Shown: positions 7,919-17,068, counted from the stretch's first letter. The stretch: 34,073 nucleotides of DNA from Effusibacillus lacus (GCF_002335525.1 NZ_BDUF01000109.1:230248-264320), one strand, 5' to 3'. Translations and numbers: made by a program. The notes: generated by a model from the letters alone, not told the origin.

Positions 7919-8944
7919 ATGGATGCAACACGTTATTCCAGACAAATTCTGTTTGCTCCAATTGGAGAAGAAGGCCAACAAAAGCTGTTGAAAAGCCGGG
8001 TGGCAGTAGTCGGCATGGGAGCCCTTGGCACTGTGCTGGCCAATCATATGGTCAGGGCCGGCGTTGGTTATGTCCGTATCATTGACCGTGACTTTGTTGA
8101 ACCCAGCAACCTGCAGCGACAAATGTTGTATGACGAGAACGATGCCAGGGAAGGGCTGCCAAAAGCTGCGGCTGCCGCCGAAAAACTTCGAACAATCAAC
8201 TCCGGTGTGTCGGTGGAACCCGTAATTGCCGATCTGACTTGGCACAACGCCGAATCTTTGCTGTCGGACGTGGACCTGGTCCTGGACGGCACCGATAACT
8301 TTCAAGTTCGCTTCTTAATTAACGACGTATGTGTCAAACACGGAATCCCTTGGATTTATGGCGGCGGTGTGAGCGCGCATGGAATGACGGTGACGATCCG
8401 CCCGGGTATCACCCCTTGCCTGCGATGCCTGTTTGAATCGGCACCTGCTCCCGGTACCACGCAGACCTGTGACACTGCCGGCGTGATTGGACCTTTGATA
8501 CACATCGTGGCATCGTTTCAGGCTGTTGAAGCGATGAAACTGCTTGTTGGTGATAGGGAATCGCTTCGCCCCTCCATGCTGAACATCTCCGTTTGGGATC
8601 ATTACCTGACAGAAGTGAATGTGGCCAAAGCCAAAAGAGCCGATTGTCCCTGTTGCGGCAAACGGGAATTTGATTACTTGGAGCCTCGCTCCGGTACGGA
8701 ACCTACCAATTTGTGCGGGCGGGACACTGTCCAGATCTCACCTGTTTCCGATATGCAACTCAACTTGGATCTTCTGGAGAGCCGGTTGTCAAAATTGGGT
8801 TTGGTGGAACGGAACAAATTTCTGCTCCGGTTCCAAATTGGCGGACAGCGGCTTGTCATATTCCCGGATGGCCGCGTCCTGGTCCAGGGAACCAACGACC
8901 CGACAGTGGCCAGAAGTTTGTATGCCAAATATATCGGCTCTTGA
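7919..8944 (+). CDS. MoeB/ThiF-type sulfur-carrier adenylyltransferase
   Basis: 341 residues with a GGGAGG site upstream of the ATG, 31 bases after moaDE. The E1-like fold shows VVGMGALGT (nucleotide loop, about 30-38), DRDFVEPSNLQRQ (about 56-68), DGTDNFQVR, two zinc-binding Cys pairs (CLRC and CPCC) and the active-site region TCDTAGVIG. These enzymes adenylate the C-terminal glycine of MoaD or ThiS. The location behind moaDE favours MoeB activity, although Bacillales often use one enzyme for both. A C-terminal extension of about 85 residues replaces the rhodanese domain of MoeZ-type proteins and ends with a small beta-rich segment (GGQRLVIFPDGRVLVQGT). Confidence 0.88.
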   Translation: MDATRYSRQILFAPIGEEGQQKLLKSRVAVVGMGALGTVLANHMVRAGVGYVRIIDRDFVEPSNLQRQMLYDENDAREGLPKAAAAAEKLRTINSGVSVEPVIADLTWHNAESLLSDVDLVLDGTDNFQVRFLINDVCVKHGIPWIYGGGVSAHGMTVTIRPGITPCLRCLFESAPAPGTTQTCDTAGVIGPLIHIVASFQAVEAMKLLVGDRESLRPSMLNISVWDHYLTEVNVAKAKRADCPCCGKREFDYLEPRSGTEPTNLCGRDTVQISPVSDMQLNLDLLESRLSKLGLVERNKFLLRFQIGGQRLVIFPDGRVLVQGTNDPTVARSLYAKYIGS

Positions 8945-9006
8945 CCCCTGTTTGAACGCGGATCCAACAAGCTGGCATGACAGTTGCAGCAGAACAACGG
9001 ATCCTG

Positions 9007-9034
9007 ATTCCCTGTCTTTGACAGGGAATTTTTT
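9007..9034 (+). terminator. Intrinsic terminator after moeB-like gene
   Basis: ATTCCCTGTC (9007-9016) pairs perfectly with GACAGGGAAT (9020-9029) across a three-base loop and is followed by TTTTT. Confidence 0.9.
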
Positions 9035-9078
9035 GTTGGATTACAACGAAATTGACAAGGAGTATCGGAATTTTTCGT

Positions 9079-9114
9079 GAATAATTATTTATAAAAGAAT
9101 AATTACTTATACAA
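9079..9114. repeat. Tandem 18-bp AT-rich repeat upstream of chemoreceptor 1
   Basis: Two adjoining 18-base units, GAATAATTATTTATAAAA (9079-9096) and GAATAATTACTTATACAA (9097-9114), match at 16 of 18 positions and end 36 bases before the ATG. The region must contain the promoter, so the repeat may be a promoter or operator element; no classical -35/-10 pair stands out. Confidence 0.6.
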
Positions 9115-9150
9115 CCTTCTTTTGTTTTAATGAATTTTTAGGAGGCTTTC

Positions 9151-10758
9151 ATGAAACTACCTGCCAAACTTCAAAAAAAATCCCTGCATAAAGTCCAAAC
9201 TACAGCAAATCAACTGGAACGGGTGTTGGCAGCCCGCCCCTTTGAAGAAGCAATACCGGAACTTCGCAGCATCCTTGAAAACAACCTTGCAGGCGATGAG
9301 TACATGTTGCTGGTTTCTCGCCAAGACGGTTTGGCGCTCCTGCATACCAATCGCATGCGGGAGGGGTTGCACTTTAACAATCCGATTGAATTGAAAGCAG
9401 CACAAACACTGGAGCCAATCGCGCAATTGTATCCCCGAAACACCGGGGAAATCCTGCTGGATGCAGCCATTCCCATCCGGATTCAAGGGAAAGCGGCATT
9501 TAACTTGCGATTGGGTGTGGTCATTCCTACTCTCTCCTGGAGATGGAAATTGCTTGCAGCTTCTGTCATACCCGTTTTGTTGCCGGCATTTGGGATTTGG
9601 ACCAACCAGTCCCCGGTTATCAACACATTTCTTGCAATTGCATCCATTATTCTGGCAATCCTTGTCAGTCAGTTCAGTTTTCGTACATTCCACCGTCTTT
9701 GGAAGGAATGGGTTTCCGTCACCAAATCCATATCCTCGGGAAAGCTGCAGGCAAGAGCCCAGACAAAGCGCCGGGATGAATTGGGGCAGATGTCTTTCGA
9801 AATCAACAAAATGGCTCTAGGCATGCACAACATTCTGTCGGAGTTGCGCAACGCTTCCATCTCCACACAAGATATCAGCATCAAGCAGGGAGATATGGTA
9901 CGGGATCTTCTGGCCGCTTCGCAAGAGCTCTCAGCCAGCCTGCAGCAAATCAGCGGCGGCGCCATGGAGCAGACCAAGGTGGTGCAGGGTACCGTTCAGG
10001 TATTGAAAGAAATCAACTCCAAAATCAGGCAGACGGGTTCCGACCTGAAATCGACAAGCGAACTGTCCCGTGAGGCCGAAGCATCCGCTGTGACAGGCAT
10101 GGACAAAACAGGCCACCTGCAGTCCCAGATGCAGCGGATCCAGCAGGCCAGCCTGACAGCCGAGTCCGCCATGCAGGAACTGGAACGGCACGCGATCGGG
10201 ATTGAACAGATGATTCGAGACATCCGTGATATTGCCGAACAAACCAACCTGCTGGCTCTAAACGCAGCTATCGAAGCGGCAAGAGCCGGACAGGAAGGCA
10301 GAGGCTTCGCCGTTGTGGCGGACGAAGTGAGAAAGCTCGCTGCCCGTTCTGACGAAGTGGCTTCCCAAGTCATGGTGCTTGCCGGAAACATCAGTAAACA
10401 GTCACAACAAGCGGCGGCCATCGTGCAGGAGGAAAGACAGGAAGTTGACCAGGGGCTCCAATTGGTTCGGGAGTTGCAAACGATCATTCAGATCCTGACG
10501 GATAAATCATCCGTCACCGCATCTCACACCACCCAAAACGCAACCATGATGGAAAAGATTCTGCAAGAAGTCGATTATATCGAAGCTCAGGTTGAAAAAG
10601 TCCGGGAAATCTCCGAATCCTTTGCTTCTGCTGCACAGGAAGTGGCCGCCACTGGAGAAATGCAGTACAACGCCACTGAAACGCTGGCAGACCAGAACAA
10701 CCGTTTGCGGGAGTTGTCGGACAAAATCCACAAGATCTCGGATCGCTTTGAACTTTAA
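9151..10758 (+). CDS. Methyl-accepting chemotaxis protein, copy 1
   Basis: 535 residues with an AGGAGG site. Residues 1-128 resemble a Cache-like sensor ([22 protein letters not shown]), but no membrane helix precedes it. Two hydrophobic helices follow at about 134-150 and 157-175, then a HAMP-like region (about 176-230) and a long helical signalling domain. The hairpin tip [20 protein letters not shown] and [15 protein letters not shown] (about 366-400) is unmistakable. It relays stimuli to CheA/CheW. With no first transmembrane segment the sensor is predicted to sit in the cytoplasm. It is closely similar to the next gene over its full length, so the pair arose by tandem duplication. No che genes are in the window. 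Ligand unknown. Confidence 0.92.
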   Translation: MKLPAKLQKKSLHKVQTTANQLERVLAARPFEEAIPELRSILENNLAGDEYMLLVSRQDGLALLHTNRMREGLHFNNPIELKAAQTLEPIAQLYPRNTGEILLDAAIPIRIQGKAAFNLRLGVVIPTLSWRWKLLAASVIPVLLPAFGIWTNQSPVINTFLAIASIILAILVSQFSFRTFHRLWKEWVSVTKSISSGKLQARAQTKRRDELGQMSFEINKMALGMHNILSELRNASISTQDISIKQGDMVRDLLAASQELSASLQQISGGAMEQTKVVQGTVQVLKEINSKIRQTGSDLKSTSELSREAEASAVTGMDKTGHLQSQMQRIQQASLTAESAMQELERHAIGIEQMIRDIRDIAEQTNLLALNAAIEAARAGQEGRGFAVVADEVRKLAARSDEVASQVMVLAGNISKQSQQAAAIVQEERQEVDQGLQLVRELQTIIQILTDKSSVTASHTTQNATMMEKILQEVDYIEAQVEKVREISESFASAAQEVAATGEMQYNATETLADQNNRLRELSDKIHKISDRFEL

Positions 10759-10783
10759 TAGTAAAGCTGCCTCTTGTTTGTCC

Positions 10784-10811
10784 ATCCCCTGTAAAAGGGG
10801 GTATTTTTTTT
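10784..10811 (+). terminator. Intrinsic terminator after chemoreceptor 1
   Basis: ATCCCCT pairs with AGGGGGT around a short loop (10784-10802) and is followed by a run of eight T residues. It separates the two chemoreceptor transcripts. Confidence 0.8.
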
Positions 10812-10844
10812 GAGAAAACAGGATTGTGAAAATTTTTATAGAAT

Positions 10845-10862
10845 TAATAAGTTACCTTATTA
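10845..10862. repeat. Perfect AT-rich inverted repeat upstream of chemoreceptor 2
   Basis: TAATAAG (10845-10851) and CTTATTA (10856-10862) are exact inverted copies separated by 4 bases, about 85 bases before the GTG start. It could be an operator. A terminator is unlikely because the stem is A/T-rich and no T-run follows. Confidence 0.45.
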
Positions 10863-10946
10863 GCAATACTCTGATATTTTTGGCAACCGGTACAAGTTTT
10901 GTTCGACCTCTTAATGAATACTTGGTTTGCAAAGGAGGCCGTATTT

Positions 10947-12551
10947 GTGAAGAGCAACTCCAAACTGGAAAGAAAAGCTTTGAATAAAGTCCGGAATGCT
11001 GCGGCAGAAACCGAGCGTCTGCTGACAAGTCGCTCTATTGAAGATGCTAAGCAGGATTTGCGCATTCTGTATGACAGAATGCTTGGTGACGATGAATATT
11101 TTGTGCTGGTGAACAGGGACGGCTTCAGCCTCCTGCACACCAACCGGCTGCGGGAAGGAATTCTTTTTAACGATCCCGTCGGGATGAAGGCAGCACTTAC
11201 CCTTGAACCGCTCATCCAGCTTTATCACCGTAACACCGGTGAAGTGTTGGTGGATGCATCGGTTCCGGTACGGGTCAACGGCAAGCCTCTTTACAGTTTG
11301 CGTTTGGGAGTGGTCGTTTCCACACTGTCGATAAAGTGGAAACTGTTTGCAGCCTCCTCGTTTCCGGTACTGTTGGCAGTTGCCGGAATGTGGACGGGGG
11401 ATTCCGTCCTGACACGGTCCCTGATTTCCGCAATGGCTGTTGCTCTGGCTGGCGTTGCCGCTCAGTTTGTCTTCCGGACATATATGCACAGTTGGAGAAA
11501 TTGGACCTCCGTCACCAAATCCATCTCCTCGGGCAAGTTGAATGCAAGAGCAGAAACCAAACGCCGGGATGAACTGGGCCAAATGTCATTTGAAATCAAC
11601 AAAATGGCTATCGGAATGCACAATATCCTGACGGAACTGCGCCATACGTCCCACTCCACTCAGGACATCAGCAGCAAACAGGGGGATATGGTACGGGATC
11701 TGTTGGCAGCATCCCAACAGCTGTCAGCAAGCCTTCAGCAAATCAGCGGCGGATCCGTTGAGCAGACCAAGCTGGTACAGGAAACGGAACAGGTGTTAAA
11801 AGAAATCAACCGGAAAATCCGGCATGTTGGATCTGACTTGCAAGCAACCAGCGAACTTTCCCGGGAGGCAGAAGGATCTGCCAAGACCGGAATGGATAAG
11901 ACTGACACCCTCCAAAAGCAGATGCAGCGGATCCAACAGGCTAGCATGATGTCCGAATCTACCATGCAGGAACTGGAAGAACAAGCTGCCGGCATCGAAC
12001 AGATGATCCGGGACATCCGGGATATTGCCGAACAAACCAACCTGTTGTCGTTAAATGCAGCAATCGAGGCGGCCAGGGCCGGTCAGGAAGGAAGAGGCTT
12101 TGCAGTTGTGGCGGATGAGGTGCGCAAGCTTGCTTCCCGTTCGGATGAAGTGGCTTCCCAGGTAATGCATCTTGCAGGAAATATCAGCAAGAAGTCACAA
12201 GAAGCGGCAACTGTCGTGCAAGCTGAAAGGCAGGAAGTTGACCGGGGGCTCAAGCTGGTAAAGGATTTGCAATCGATCATTCAGGTGCTGACGGACAAAT
12301 CATCAACCACCGCCTTGCACACCACCGGCAATGCTGCCGTGATGGAGGAAATATTGCAAGACGTGGATTCCATTGAAGAACACATTAAAAATGTTCGGGA
12401 GATTTCAGAATCATTCGCTTCCTCGGCACAGGAAGTGGCAGCGACCGGAGAAATGCAATACAATGCGACCGAAATGCTGGCAGAACAAAACAACCGTCTA
12501 CAGGAACTCTCTGCCAAAATCCACCATATTTCCGATCGTTTTGAGTTGTAA
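10947..12551 (+). CDS. Methyl-accepting chemotaxis protein, copy 2
   Basis: 534 residues from the GTG at 10947, chosen because AAAGGAGG lies just upstream and the resulting N-terminus (KSNSKLERKALNKV) aligns with copy 1. The layout is the same: Cache-like sensor without a leading helix (about 1-128), two hydrophobic helices, HAMP-like region, and signalling domain with [20 protein letters not shown]. The signalling and HAMP halves are almost identical between copies, while the sensor and membrane parts differ much more, as expected for paralogues that have diverged in ligand. The gene has its own upstream region (10812-10946) and its own terminator. Ligand unknown. Confidence 0.92.
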   Translation: MKSNSKLERKALNKVRNAAAETERLLTSRSIEDAKQDLRILYDRMLGDDEYFVLVNRDGFSLLHTNRLREGILFNDPVGMKAALTLEPLIQLYHRNTGEVLVDASVPVRVNGKPLYSLRLGVVVSTLSIKWKLFAASSFPVLLAVAGMWTGDSVLTRSLISAMAVALAGVAAQFVFRTYMHSWRNWTSVTKSISSGKLNARAETKRRDELGQMSFEINKMAIGMHNILTELRHTSHSTQDISSKQGDMVRDLLAASQQLSASLQQISGGSVEQTKLVQETEQVLKEINRKIRHVGSDLQATSELSREAEGSAKTGMDKTDTLQKQMQRIQQASMMSESTMQELEEQAAGIEQMIRDIRDIAEQTNLLSLNAAIEAARAGQEGRGFAVVADEVRKLASRSDEVASQVMHLAGNISKKSQEAATVVQAERQEVDRGLKLVKDLQSIIQVLTDKSSTTALHTTGNAAVMEEILQDVDSIEEHIKNVREISESFASSAQEVAATGEMQYNATEMLAEQNNRLQELSAKIHHISDRFEL

Positions 12552-12559
12552 CTGCACAA

Positions 12560-12592
12560 AGAGCACCCTCTGACAGGGTGCTCTATCGTTAT
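12560..12592 (+). terminator. Intrinsic terminator after chemoreceptor 2
   Basis: A perfect 10-bp stem, AGAGCACCCT (12560-12569) and AGGGTGCTCT (12575-12584), with a 5-base loop and a moderately T-rich tail. Confidence 0.8.
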
Positions 12593-12606
12593 TTTGACAA
12601 GTATTT

Positions 12607-13407
12607 TTATAAACGGGCAGATTCTATCACCGAACGGACTATGTGGATGGAACCCCACTCCCCGTCCGAAAGCATTACAATCGGATACTTTTGCGGAAAC
12701 AGTTTGTCATTGATCTCCTCCACGGACAAGCCCTCTCCATGCAGGCGCATGATTTCTCCGGCCATATTCTCAAGATAATCCAATTTCATCGCCAAAGCCT
12801 TTTTCCCGTCGGGGATGTAACCGGCATGACTGCAAAACATTTCTGCAAAGTCATGCTTGAGTAACGTCCTGATGGAATCCATCACCTGCGGGGTTGATTC
12901 TTCTTGCAGAGTTATTTTTGTTTTTGGCATTATAAACAGATCCCCGGTAAACAGTACACCCGTTTCCCGGTTCAGATAGGCCAAGTGGTCACTCGAATGG
13001 CCGGGTGTCGGGATGACTTGCCACGAATAGCGCCTCGAATGTATAGAATCTCCCACGGGCAATGCGGTAAACCCTTTCCGGGTTCCCCAGAACATCTGCC
13101 TGTAGAGTGGATAATCACCGGTCCTTGCGCAGGTTTCGATTGACGATGGGTGGATATATAGAGGGATCTGTTTATTCTTCCTGAGCCAGAAAGCCATGCC
13201 GGTGTGATCTTCGTGATAATGTGTGAACGCCGCCAGATCACAGTCAATTGTTTGATAATAATCGGCCAATTCTTTCTCCAGACGTTGCGGCCCCGCGTCT
13301 ACCAACATGCCGTCCACCAGATACACAAAAACATCCAGGCTGGAACCTCCCAAATGGACTGTTCCCTTAACAGCCGTCACTTCACCGTGTTTGAATACCT
13401 CAAGCAT
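12607..13407 (-). CDS. MBL-fold metallohydrolase
   Basis: 266 residues. The ATG at 13405-13407 is preferred over one 18 bases upstream because GGGAGGT lies at the right distance from it. The metallo-beta-lactamase signature THYHEDHTG (HxHxDH) is present, with further ligands in PGHSSDH, FTGDLF and CSHAGY, consistent with a dinuclear zinc site. The substrate cannot be told: lactones, thioesters and glyoxalase-type thioesters are all used in the family. The gene starts 36 bases after the acyl-CoA ligase stop on the same strand, so it is probably the third gene of the MerR operon and may act on acyl thioesters (inference). Confidence 0.85.
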   Translation of the reverse strand: MLEVFKHGEVTAVKGTVHLGGSSLDVFVYLVDGMLVDAGPQRLEKELADYYQTIDCDLAAFTHYHEDHTGMAFWLRKNKQIPLYIHPSSIETCARTGDYPLYRQMFWGTRKGFTALPVGDSIHSRRYSWQVIPTPGHSSDHLAYLNRETGVLFTGDLFIMPKTKITLQEESTPQVMDSIRTLLKHDFAEMFCSHAGYIPDGKKALAMKLDYLENMAGEIMRLHGEGLSVEEINDKLFPQKYPIVMLSDGEWGSIHIVRSVIESARL

Positions 13408-13443
13408 GCCGGCACCTCCCACCATTCTTACGTTATGATGGTA

Positions 13444-14937
13444 TCACATTTTTTTCACCTGTTGTTTCAGGATCTTTCCGCTGGCGTTTCGAGGCAGTTC
13501 CTGTACGAATGAATACAAGCGGGGACACTTGTAATCCGCAAGATGACCCGCCACAAATTCCCGTAATTCCTCTTCTGTAACTTCGGCTTTTGGCACGACG
13601 ACAGCTTTGACTGTTTCTCCCCATTCCTCATGCGGTACCCCGATCACACAGGATTCGAGCACGGCAGGATGCTTGGCAAGCACCTCTTCAATCTCTCTCG
13701 GGTAAATGTTCACTCCGCCGGAGATAATCACGTCTTTCTTGCGGTCAACGATGTAAACATACCCGTCCTCGTCCCTATATGCAATATCGCCTGTATACAC
13801 CCAGCCGTCGCGGATTGTTTCGGTTGTTGCCTGCGGATTGTTGTCATACGCCAGCATTAAGCTGTCTCCCGACAAGATGATTTCTCCGAATTCGCCTGGC
13901 GCCGTTTCACTTCCGTCGGCACGAACCACCCTGAATTCCATGTTGACTGCCGTATTTTTCCCGATGCTTCCGGCTTTGGTCAGATGCTCTTCCGGACGCA
14001 GGAGGCTTCCGTTCGGTCCGGCTTCCGTCAGGCCGTACACCTGAAAGAAATTGTCATTCTGAAACGCTTCCCGCACGCGTTCGTAGGAAACCAGCGCAAG
14101 CGGACCCCCGCCGTATGCGAAAACCCTTATGCTCGACAGATCATACTGTTGCAGTCGCGGATCTTTGGCAGCCATCAGATAGGCCACCGGAGCGGCAAAC
14201 ACAAAGGTGACTTTCTCCTTGTGAATCCATTCCAGGAACGCCTGCGGAGTGAAATCGCTCAATACGTGGGTACAGCCGCAATATAAACCGCTGATAAAAA
14301 ACGTATTGAGAGGCGCCGAGTGGGACAACGGCATAATGGTCAGCATGCGATCATTTCTTGTCAATTGAAACTCGATGGAGATGCCGTATGCAATGGACAG
14401 AATTCGTTCATGGTTGAACAGGACACCTTTTGGCACACCTGTGGTTCCCGATGTAAACAATATTTCACATACTTCCCGTGAATCGATCGGCAAATTCAAG
14501 TTGTCTTCCGAATAGGATTCCGCCTCCTGCGCAGTATCTTGGATGCAAAATGTATGCTGCAGCGGGAATGATTGAGTAAGTGACTGCACTGTTTGCAGCA
14601 ATTCCTTCTCGTAGAAGATTCCTGCGGCATTTGAGTTGCGAAGGATGACTTCCAGTTCGTTCGATGTCAACCGGATATTGATTGACATCGGGATGGCTCC
14701 GAGTTTTATCAATGAGAAATAGGCATAGAAGAAATGCTCGTTGTTTCTTGACATAACCGCAACCCGGTCACCCTTCCGCAAACCTCGATCCTGCAAGTAT
14801 CTGGCGATCCGGTTGCAAGTTTCGTTCATTTTGGCATAGGTCAAACGATTGGTTGCGCTAATGAATGCCTCCTTGTCAGGATACTTTCTCGCGTTTCGTT
14901 CAAGTACACCATGAATGGTAATTCCGTTAGCATTCAT
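13444..14937 (-). CDS. Acyl-CoA synthetase / AMP-dependent ligase (fatty-acid-CoA ligase type)
   Basis: 497 residues of the ANL superfamily. Motifs in order are LFTSGTTGVPKG (P-loop, about 170-181), YGLTEAGP, TGD, the hinge DRKKDVIISGGVNIYPREIEEV region (given in part), and the catalytic lysine in NASGKILK near the C-terminus. It activates a carboxylic acid to acyl-AMP and then acyl-CoA in the cytoplasm. Chain-length preference is not readable. The ATG overlaps the stop codon of the MerR gene (ATGA), so the two are translationally coupled. With the divergent acyl-CoA dehydrogenase it forms a fatty- or branched-acid degradation locus. Confidence 0.9.
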   Translation of the reverse strand: MNANGITIHGVLERNARKYPDKEAFISATNRLTYAKMNETCNRIARYLQDRGLRKGDRVAVMSRNNEHFFYAYFSLIKLGAIPMSINIRLTSNELEVILRNSNAAGIFYEKELLQTVQSLTQSFPLQHTFCIQDTAQEAESYSEDNLNLPIDSREVCEILFTSGTTGVPKGVLFNHERILSIAYGISIEFQLTRNDRMLTIMPLSHSAPLNTFFISGLYCGCTHVLSDFTPQAFLEWIHKEKVTFVFAAPVAYLMAAKDPRLQQYDLSSIRVFAYGGGPLALVSYERVREAFQNDNFFQVYGLTEAGPNGSLLRPEEHLTKAGSIGKNTAVNMEFRVVRADGSETAPGEFGEIILSGDSLMLAYDNNPQATTETIRDGWVYTGDIAYRDEDGYVYIVDRKKDVIISGGVNIYPREIEEVLAKHPAVLESCVIGVPHEEWGETVKAVVVPKAEVTEEELREFVAGHLADYKCPRLYSFVQELPRNASGKILKQQVKKM

Positions 14938-15326
14938 TTTCCCTCTCCCTTTCTCTGCAAGAATTTTTCCTTGTGGGCCAATATCTCGTCTTTCAGCATT
15001 TCCAGTTGTGAGATCTGCTCTTCAATCTCCTGCAGCTTCCTATCCGCATATTGGACAATGCGGCGCACCTCCTCCTCCCCTTCCGGATTGGATTCGTACA
15101 GATCCACCATTTCCTTGATTTCCTGCAAGCTGAAGCCCAGTTTCTTTCCCCGGAGGATTAATTTCAGCCGTCTCCGTTCCGCATTGGTGTAGTAACGCTG
15201 CTGTGTGTTGCTGTCCCTTGATTCTGAAGATAGCAACCCCACCTCCTCGTAATAACGGATGGTTCTGGAACTGATATCAAACATGGAAGCCAATTCGCTT
15301 ATTGAGTAAAGTCGTTCCGCTGTCAT
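14934..15326 (-). CDS. MerR-family regulator of the acyl-CoA locus (LiuR-like)
   Basis: 130 residues from the ATG at 15324-15326, which has a GGAGG site; the longer frame upstream runs into the promoter. The N-terminal winged helix reads YSISELASMFDISSRTIRYYEEVGLL. A DNA-contacting wing, a long dimerisation coiled coil (about 75-125) and no C-terminal metal-binding cysteines follow. That size and lack of metal site match LiuR-type MerR proteins, which control branched-chain and fatty acid degradation in several phyla. It lies first in the operon with the ligase, and a palindromic site sits in the promoter it shares with the dehydrogenase, so autoregulation is likely. Confidence 0.85.
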   Translation of the reverse strand: MTAERLYSISELASMFDISSRTIRYYEEVGLLSSESRDSNTQQRYYTNAERRRLKLILRGKKLGFSLQEIKEMVDLYESNPEGEEEVRRIVQYADRKLQEIEEQISQLEMLKDEILAHKEKFLQRKGEGK

Positions 15327-15340
15327 TTCACAACCTCCAG

Positions 15341-15370
15341 TTGACGTTAACGTAAACTTAACTATATAAT
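15341..15370. promoter_or_regulatory. Dehydrogenase promoter with LiuR-like operator
   Basis: TTGACGTTAACGTAAAC (15341-15357) has the exact palindromic core ACGTTAACGT (15344-15353). Its first six bases also serve as a -35 element (TTGACG) with TATAAT at 15365-15370 and an 18-base spacer reading toward the acyl-CoA dehydrogenase. An operator lying in a long spacer is characteristic of MerR-controlled promoters. The sequence resembles the LiuR site as I remember it from comparative studies. Confidence 0.65.
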
Positions 15371-15431
15371 ATTTCTGACGATTATGTGTTGTCAATCTAT
15401 TTGCTCAAAAAACGAGAGGAGATGGGGTTCG

Positions 15432-17051
15432 ATGAGTATGACAATCGACCGTCCGCAAACGAGAGGTGCCAATCCGTATTCCTTCGATGAGTTTTTGGCC
15501 CTCCGGGAAAAACTGGACTGGTACCGGGACGAAACTTTCCTGCAGAAAGCATTGAAAAAGTTCGCAGGAAATGAATTTGCGGAAGTGCACGAGAAACTGC
15601 TGGCTTTCTCGCCGACAGTTTCCTCCAGATGGAACCAACTGTCCGAACGCATCGCCCGTCCGGAAGTACGGCCTTACATGCTGCACTATGACGCCCACAA
15701 CCACCGCATTGACCGGATCGTTCGTCCCATGGAAGTCCACATCCTGGAACAGGAAGTGTTCGGATCAGGCTTTTTCTCAAGCAAAGTCACGCCATGGGAA
15801 AGCTTTGTCAAACGAATGCTGACACACGAACTGGGGGAATCCGGCGTTACCTGCCCCCTCACCTGCACTCATGGTTTGATCGGGTTGCTGGAACAGTTCC
15901 CAAATCCGGATATTCCGGAACTGTATGAAATTCTGATTCACGCGAAAGAAGGACGCAATGGAGAATTTGCCATCGGAGCCCAGTTCATGACCGAAATCCA
16001 GGGCGGTTCAGATTTGCCGAAGAACGTGCTGGAGGCCGTCCCCGACGGCAAATACTTCCGGCTGTATGGCAACAAATTCTTCTGCTCGGCTGCCCATGCG
16101 GACTACGCAGTCGTCACAGCCAAAATAACTGGCACTGACAAAATCACGACATTTATCGTTCCAGCCTGGCTCCCGGGCAACAAAGAACGGGAAATTCGAA
16201 ACGGTTATCAAATCAACCGGATCAAGTGGAAAATGGGAACCGCCGAGCTGCCGACGGCGGAAATCAACTATGACGGAGCCCTTGCCTATCCGGTCGGACC
16301 TGCGGATAAAGGGATTGCGGTAGCGGTCGGAATCGTGCTGACCCTGTCCCGCCTGGAAATTGGACTTGGCAGTGCCGGTTACATGCTGCGTGCTGCCCGG
16401 GAAGCCAAATTGTACAGTGACTTCCGAAGTGTGTTTGACCGCAAGGTCAGCAGCTATCCACTGGCCGCCAACCAGTTGAAACAGATTGAGAATGCCGCCC
16501 AACGGGCAACTGCAGGCGCTTTCAAAGTCTACGATCTGTTCCTGCGTCTGGAAAAACCATTGCAGCCGGGACTCAAATCCAATGAACCGCTTGAAATCCG
16601 AAAGCAGCTTTTCAATCTGCGGGAACTGATTCTGCTGCAAAAAATCGGCACCACCAAAGAGGCAATTGAGGTGCTTAAGAATGCCATCTCGATGTATGCG
16701 GGACATGGCGTTATGGAGGAATTCTCCTCCCTGCCGCGAATCTTCCGCGACGCCGTTGTAAATGAACAATGGGAAGGTCCGCGCAATCTCCTGCTAACGC
16801 AAATCTACCGGGATATCCAACGCGTGACAGACTGGTATTCCCCGACTGACTTTGTGGCAAGTGTTCTGGATGGAGCACCGCTGGAACACATCAAACATTT
16901 TGCAGACTCACTTGCGGCGCTCCTGCAGAAACCGGTCCTCGGAGAAGTGAACGATGAGTCGCTGCAGGCTGCGGCCGAGTGGGATCATTTCTGCGATACC
17001 TTCTTCAAAGCTTATCAGTCGGTAGCGTTGGCCGAAGTGAACGCACATTAA
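15432..17051 (+). CDS. Acyl-CoA dehydrogenase, AidB-like
   Basis: 539 residues from the ATG at 15432, which follows AGGAG by 10 bases. It is a flavoprotein of the long acyl-CoA dehydrogenase group. AQFMTEIQGGSD is the FAD-contacting motif, RLEIGLGSAGYM opens the helical C-terminal domain, and FRDAVVNEQWEGPRN contains the glutamate-glycine pair where the catalytic base of many family members lies. It is longer than typical 380-residue acyl-CoA dehydrogenases, as AidB-like members are. It is divergent from the MerR-ligase-MBL operon and shares its promoter region, so it probably oxidises the acyl-CoA made by the ligase. No electron-transfer flavoprotein genes are nearby. Confidence 0.88.
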   Translation: MSMTIDRPQTRGANPYSFDEFLALREKLDWYRDETFLQKALKKFAGNEFAEVHEKLLAFSPTVSSRWNQLSERIARPEVRPYMLHYDAHNHRIDRIVRPMEVHILEQEVFGSGFFSSKVTPWESFVKRMLTHELGESGVTCPLTCTHGLIGLLEQFPNPDIPELYEILIHAKEGRNGEFAIGAQFMTEIQGGSDLPKNVLEAVPDGKYFRLYGNKFFCSAAHADYAVVTAKITGTDKITTFIVPAWLPGNKEREIRNGYQINRIKWKMGTAELPTAEINYDGALAYPVGPADKGIAVAVGIVLTLSRLEIGLGSAGYMLRAAREAKLYSDFRSVFDRKVSSYPLAANQLKQIENAAQRATAGAFKVYDLFLRLEKPLQPGLKSNEPLEIRKQLFNLRELILLQKIGTTKEAIEVLKNAISMYAGHGVMEEFSSLPRIFRDAVVNEQWEGPRNLLLTQIYRDIQRVTDWYSPTDFVASVLDGAPLEHIKHFADSLAALLQKPVLGEVNDESLQAAAEWDHFCDTFFKAYQSVALAEVNAH

Positions 17052-17068
17052 ATCGGCTCACAAAGCCA

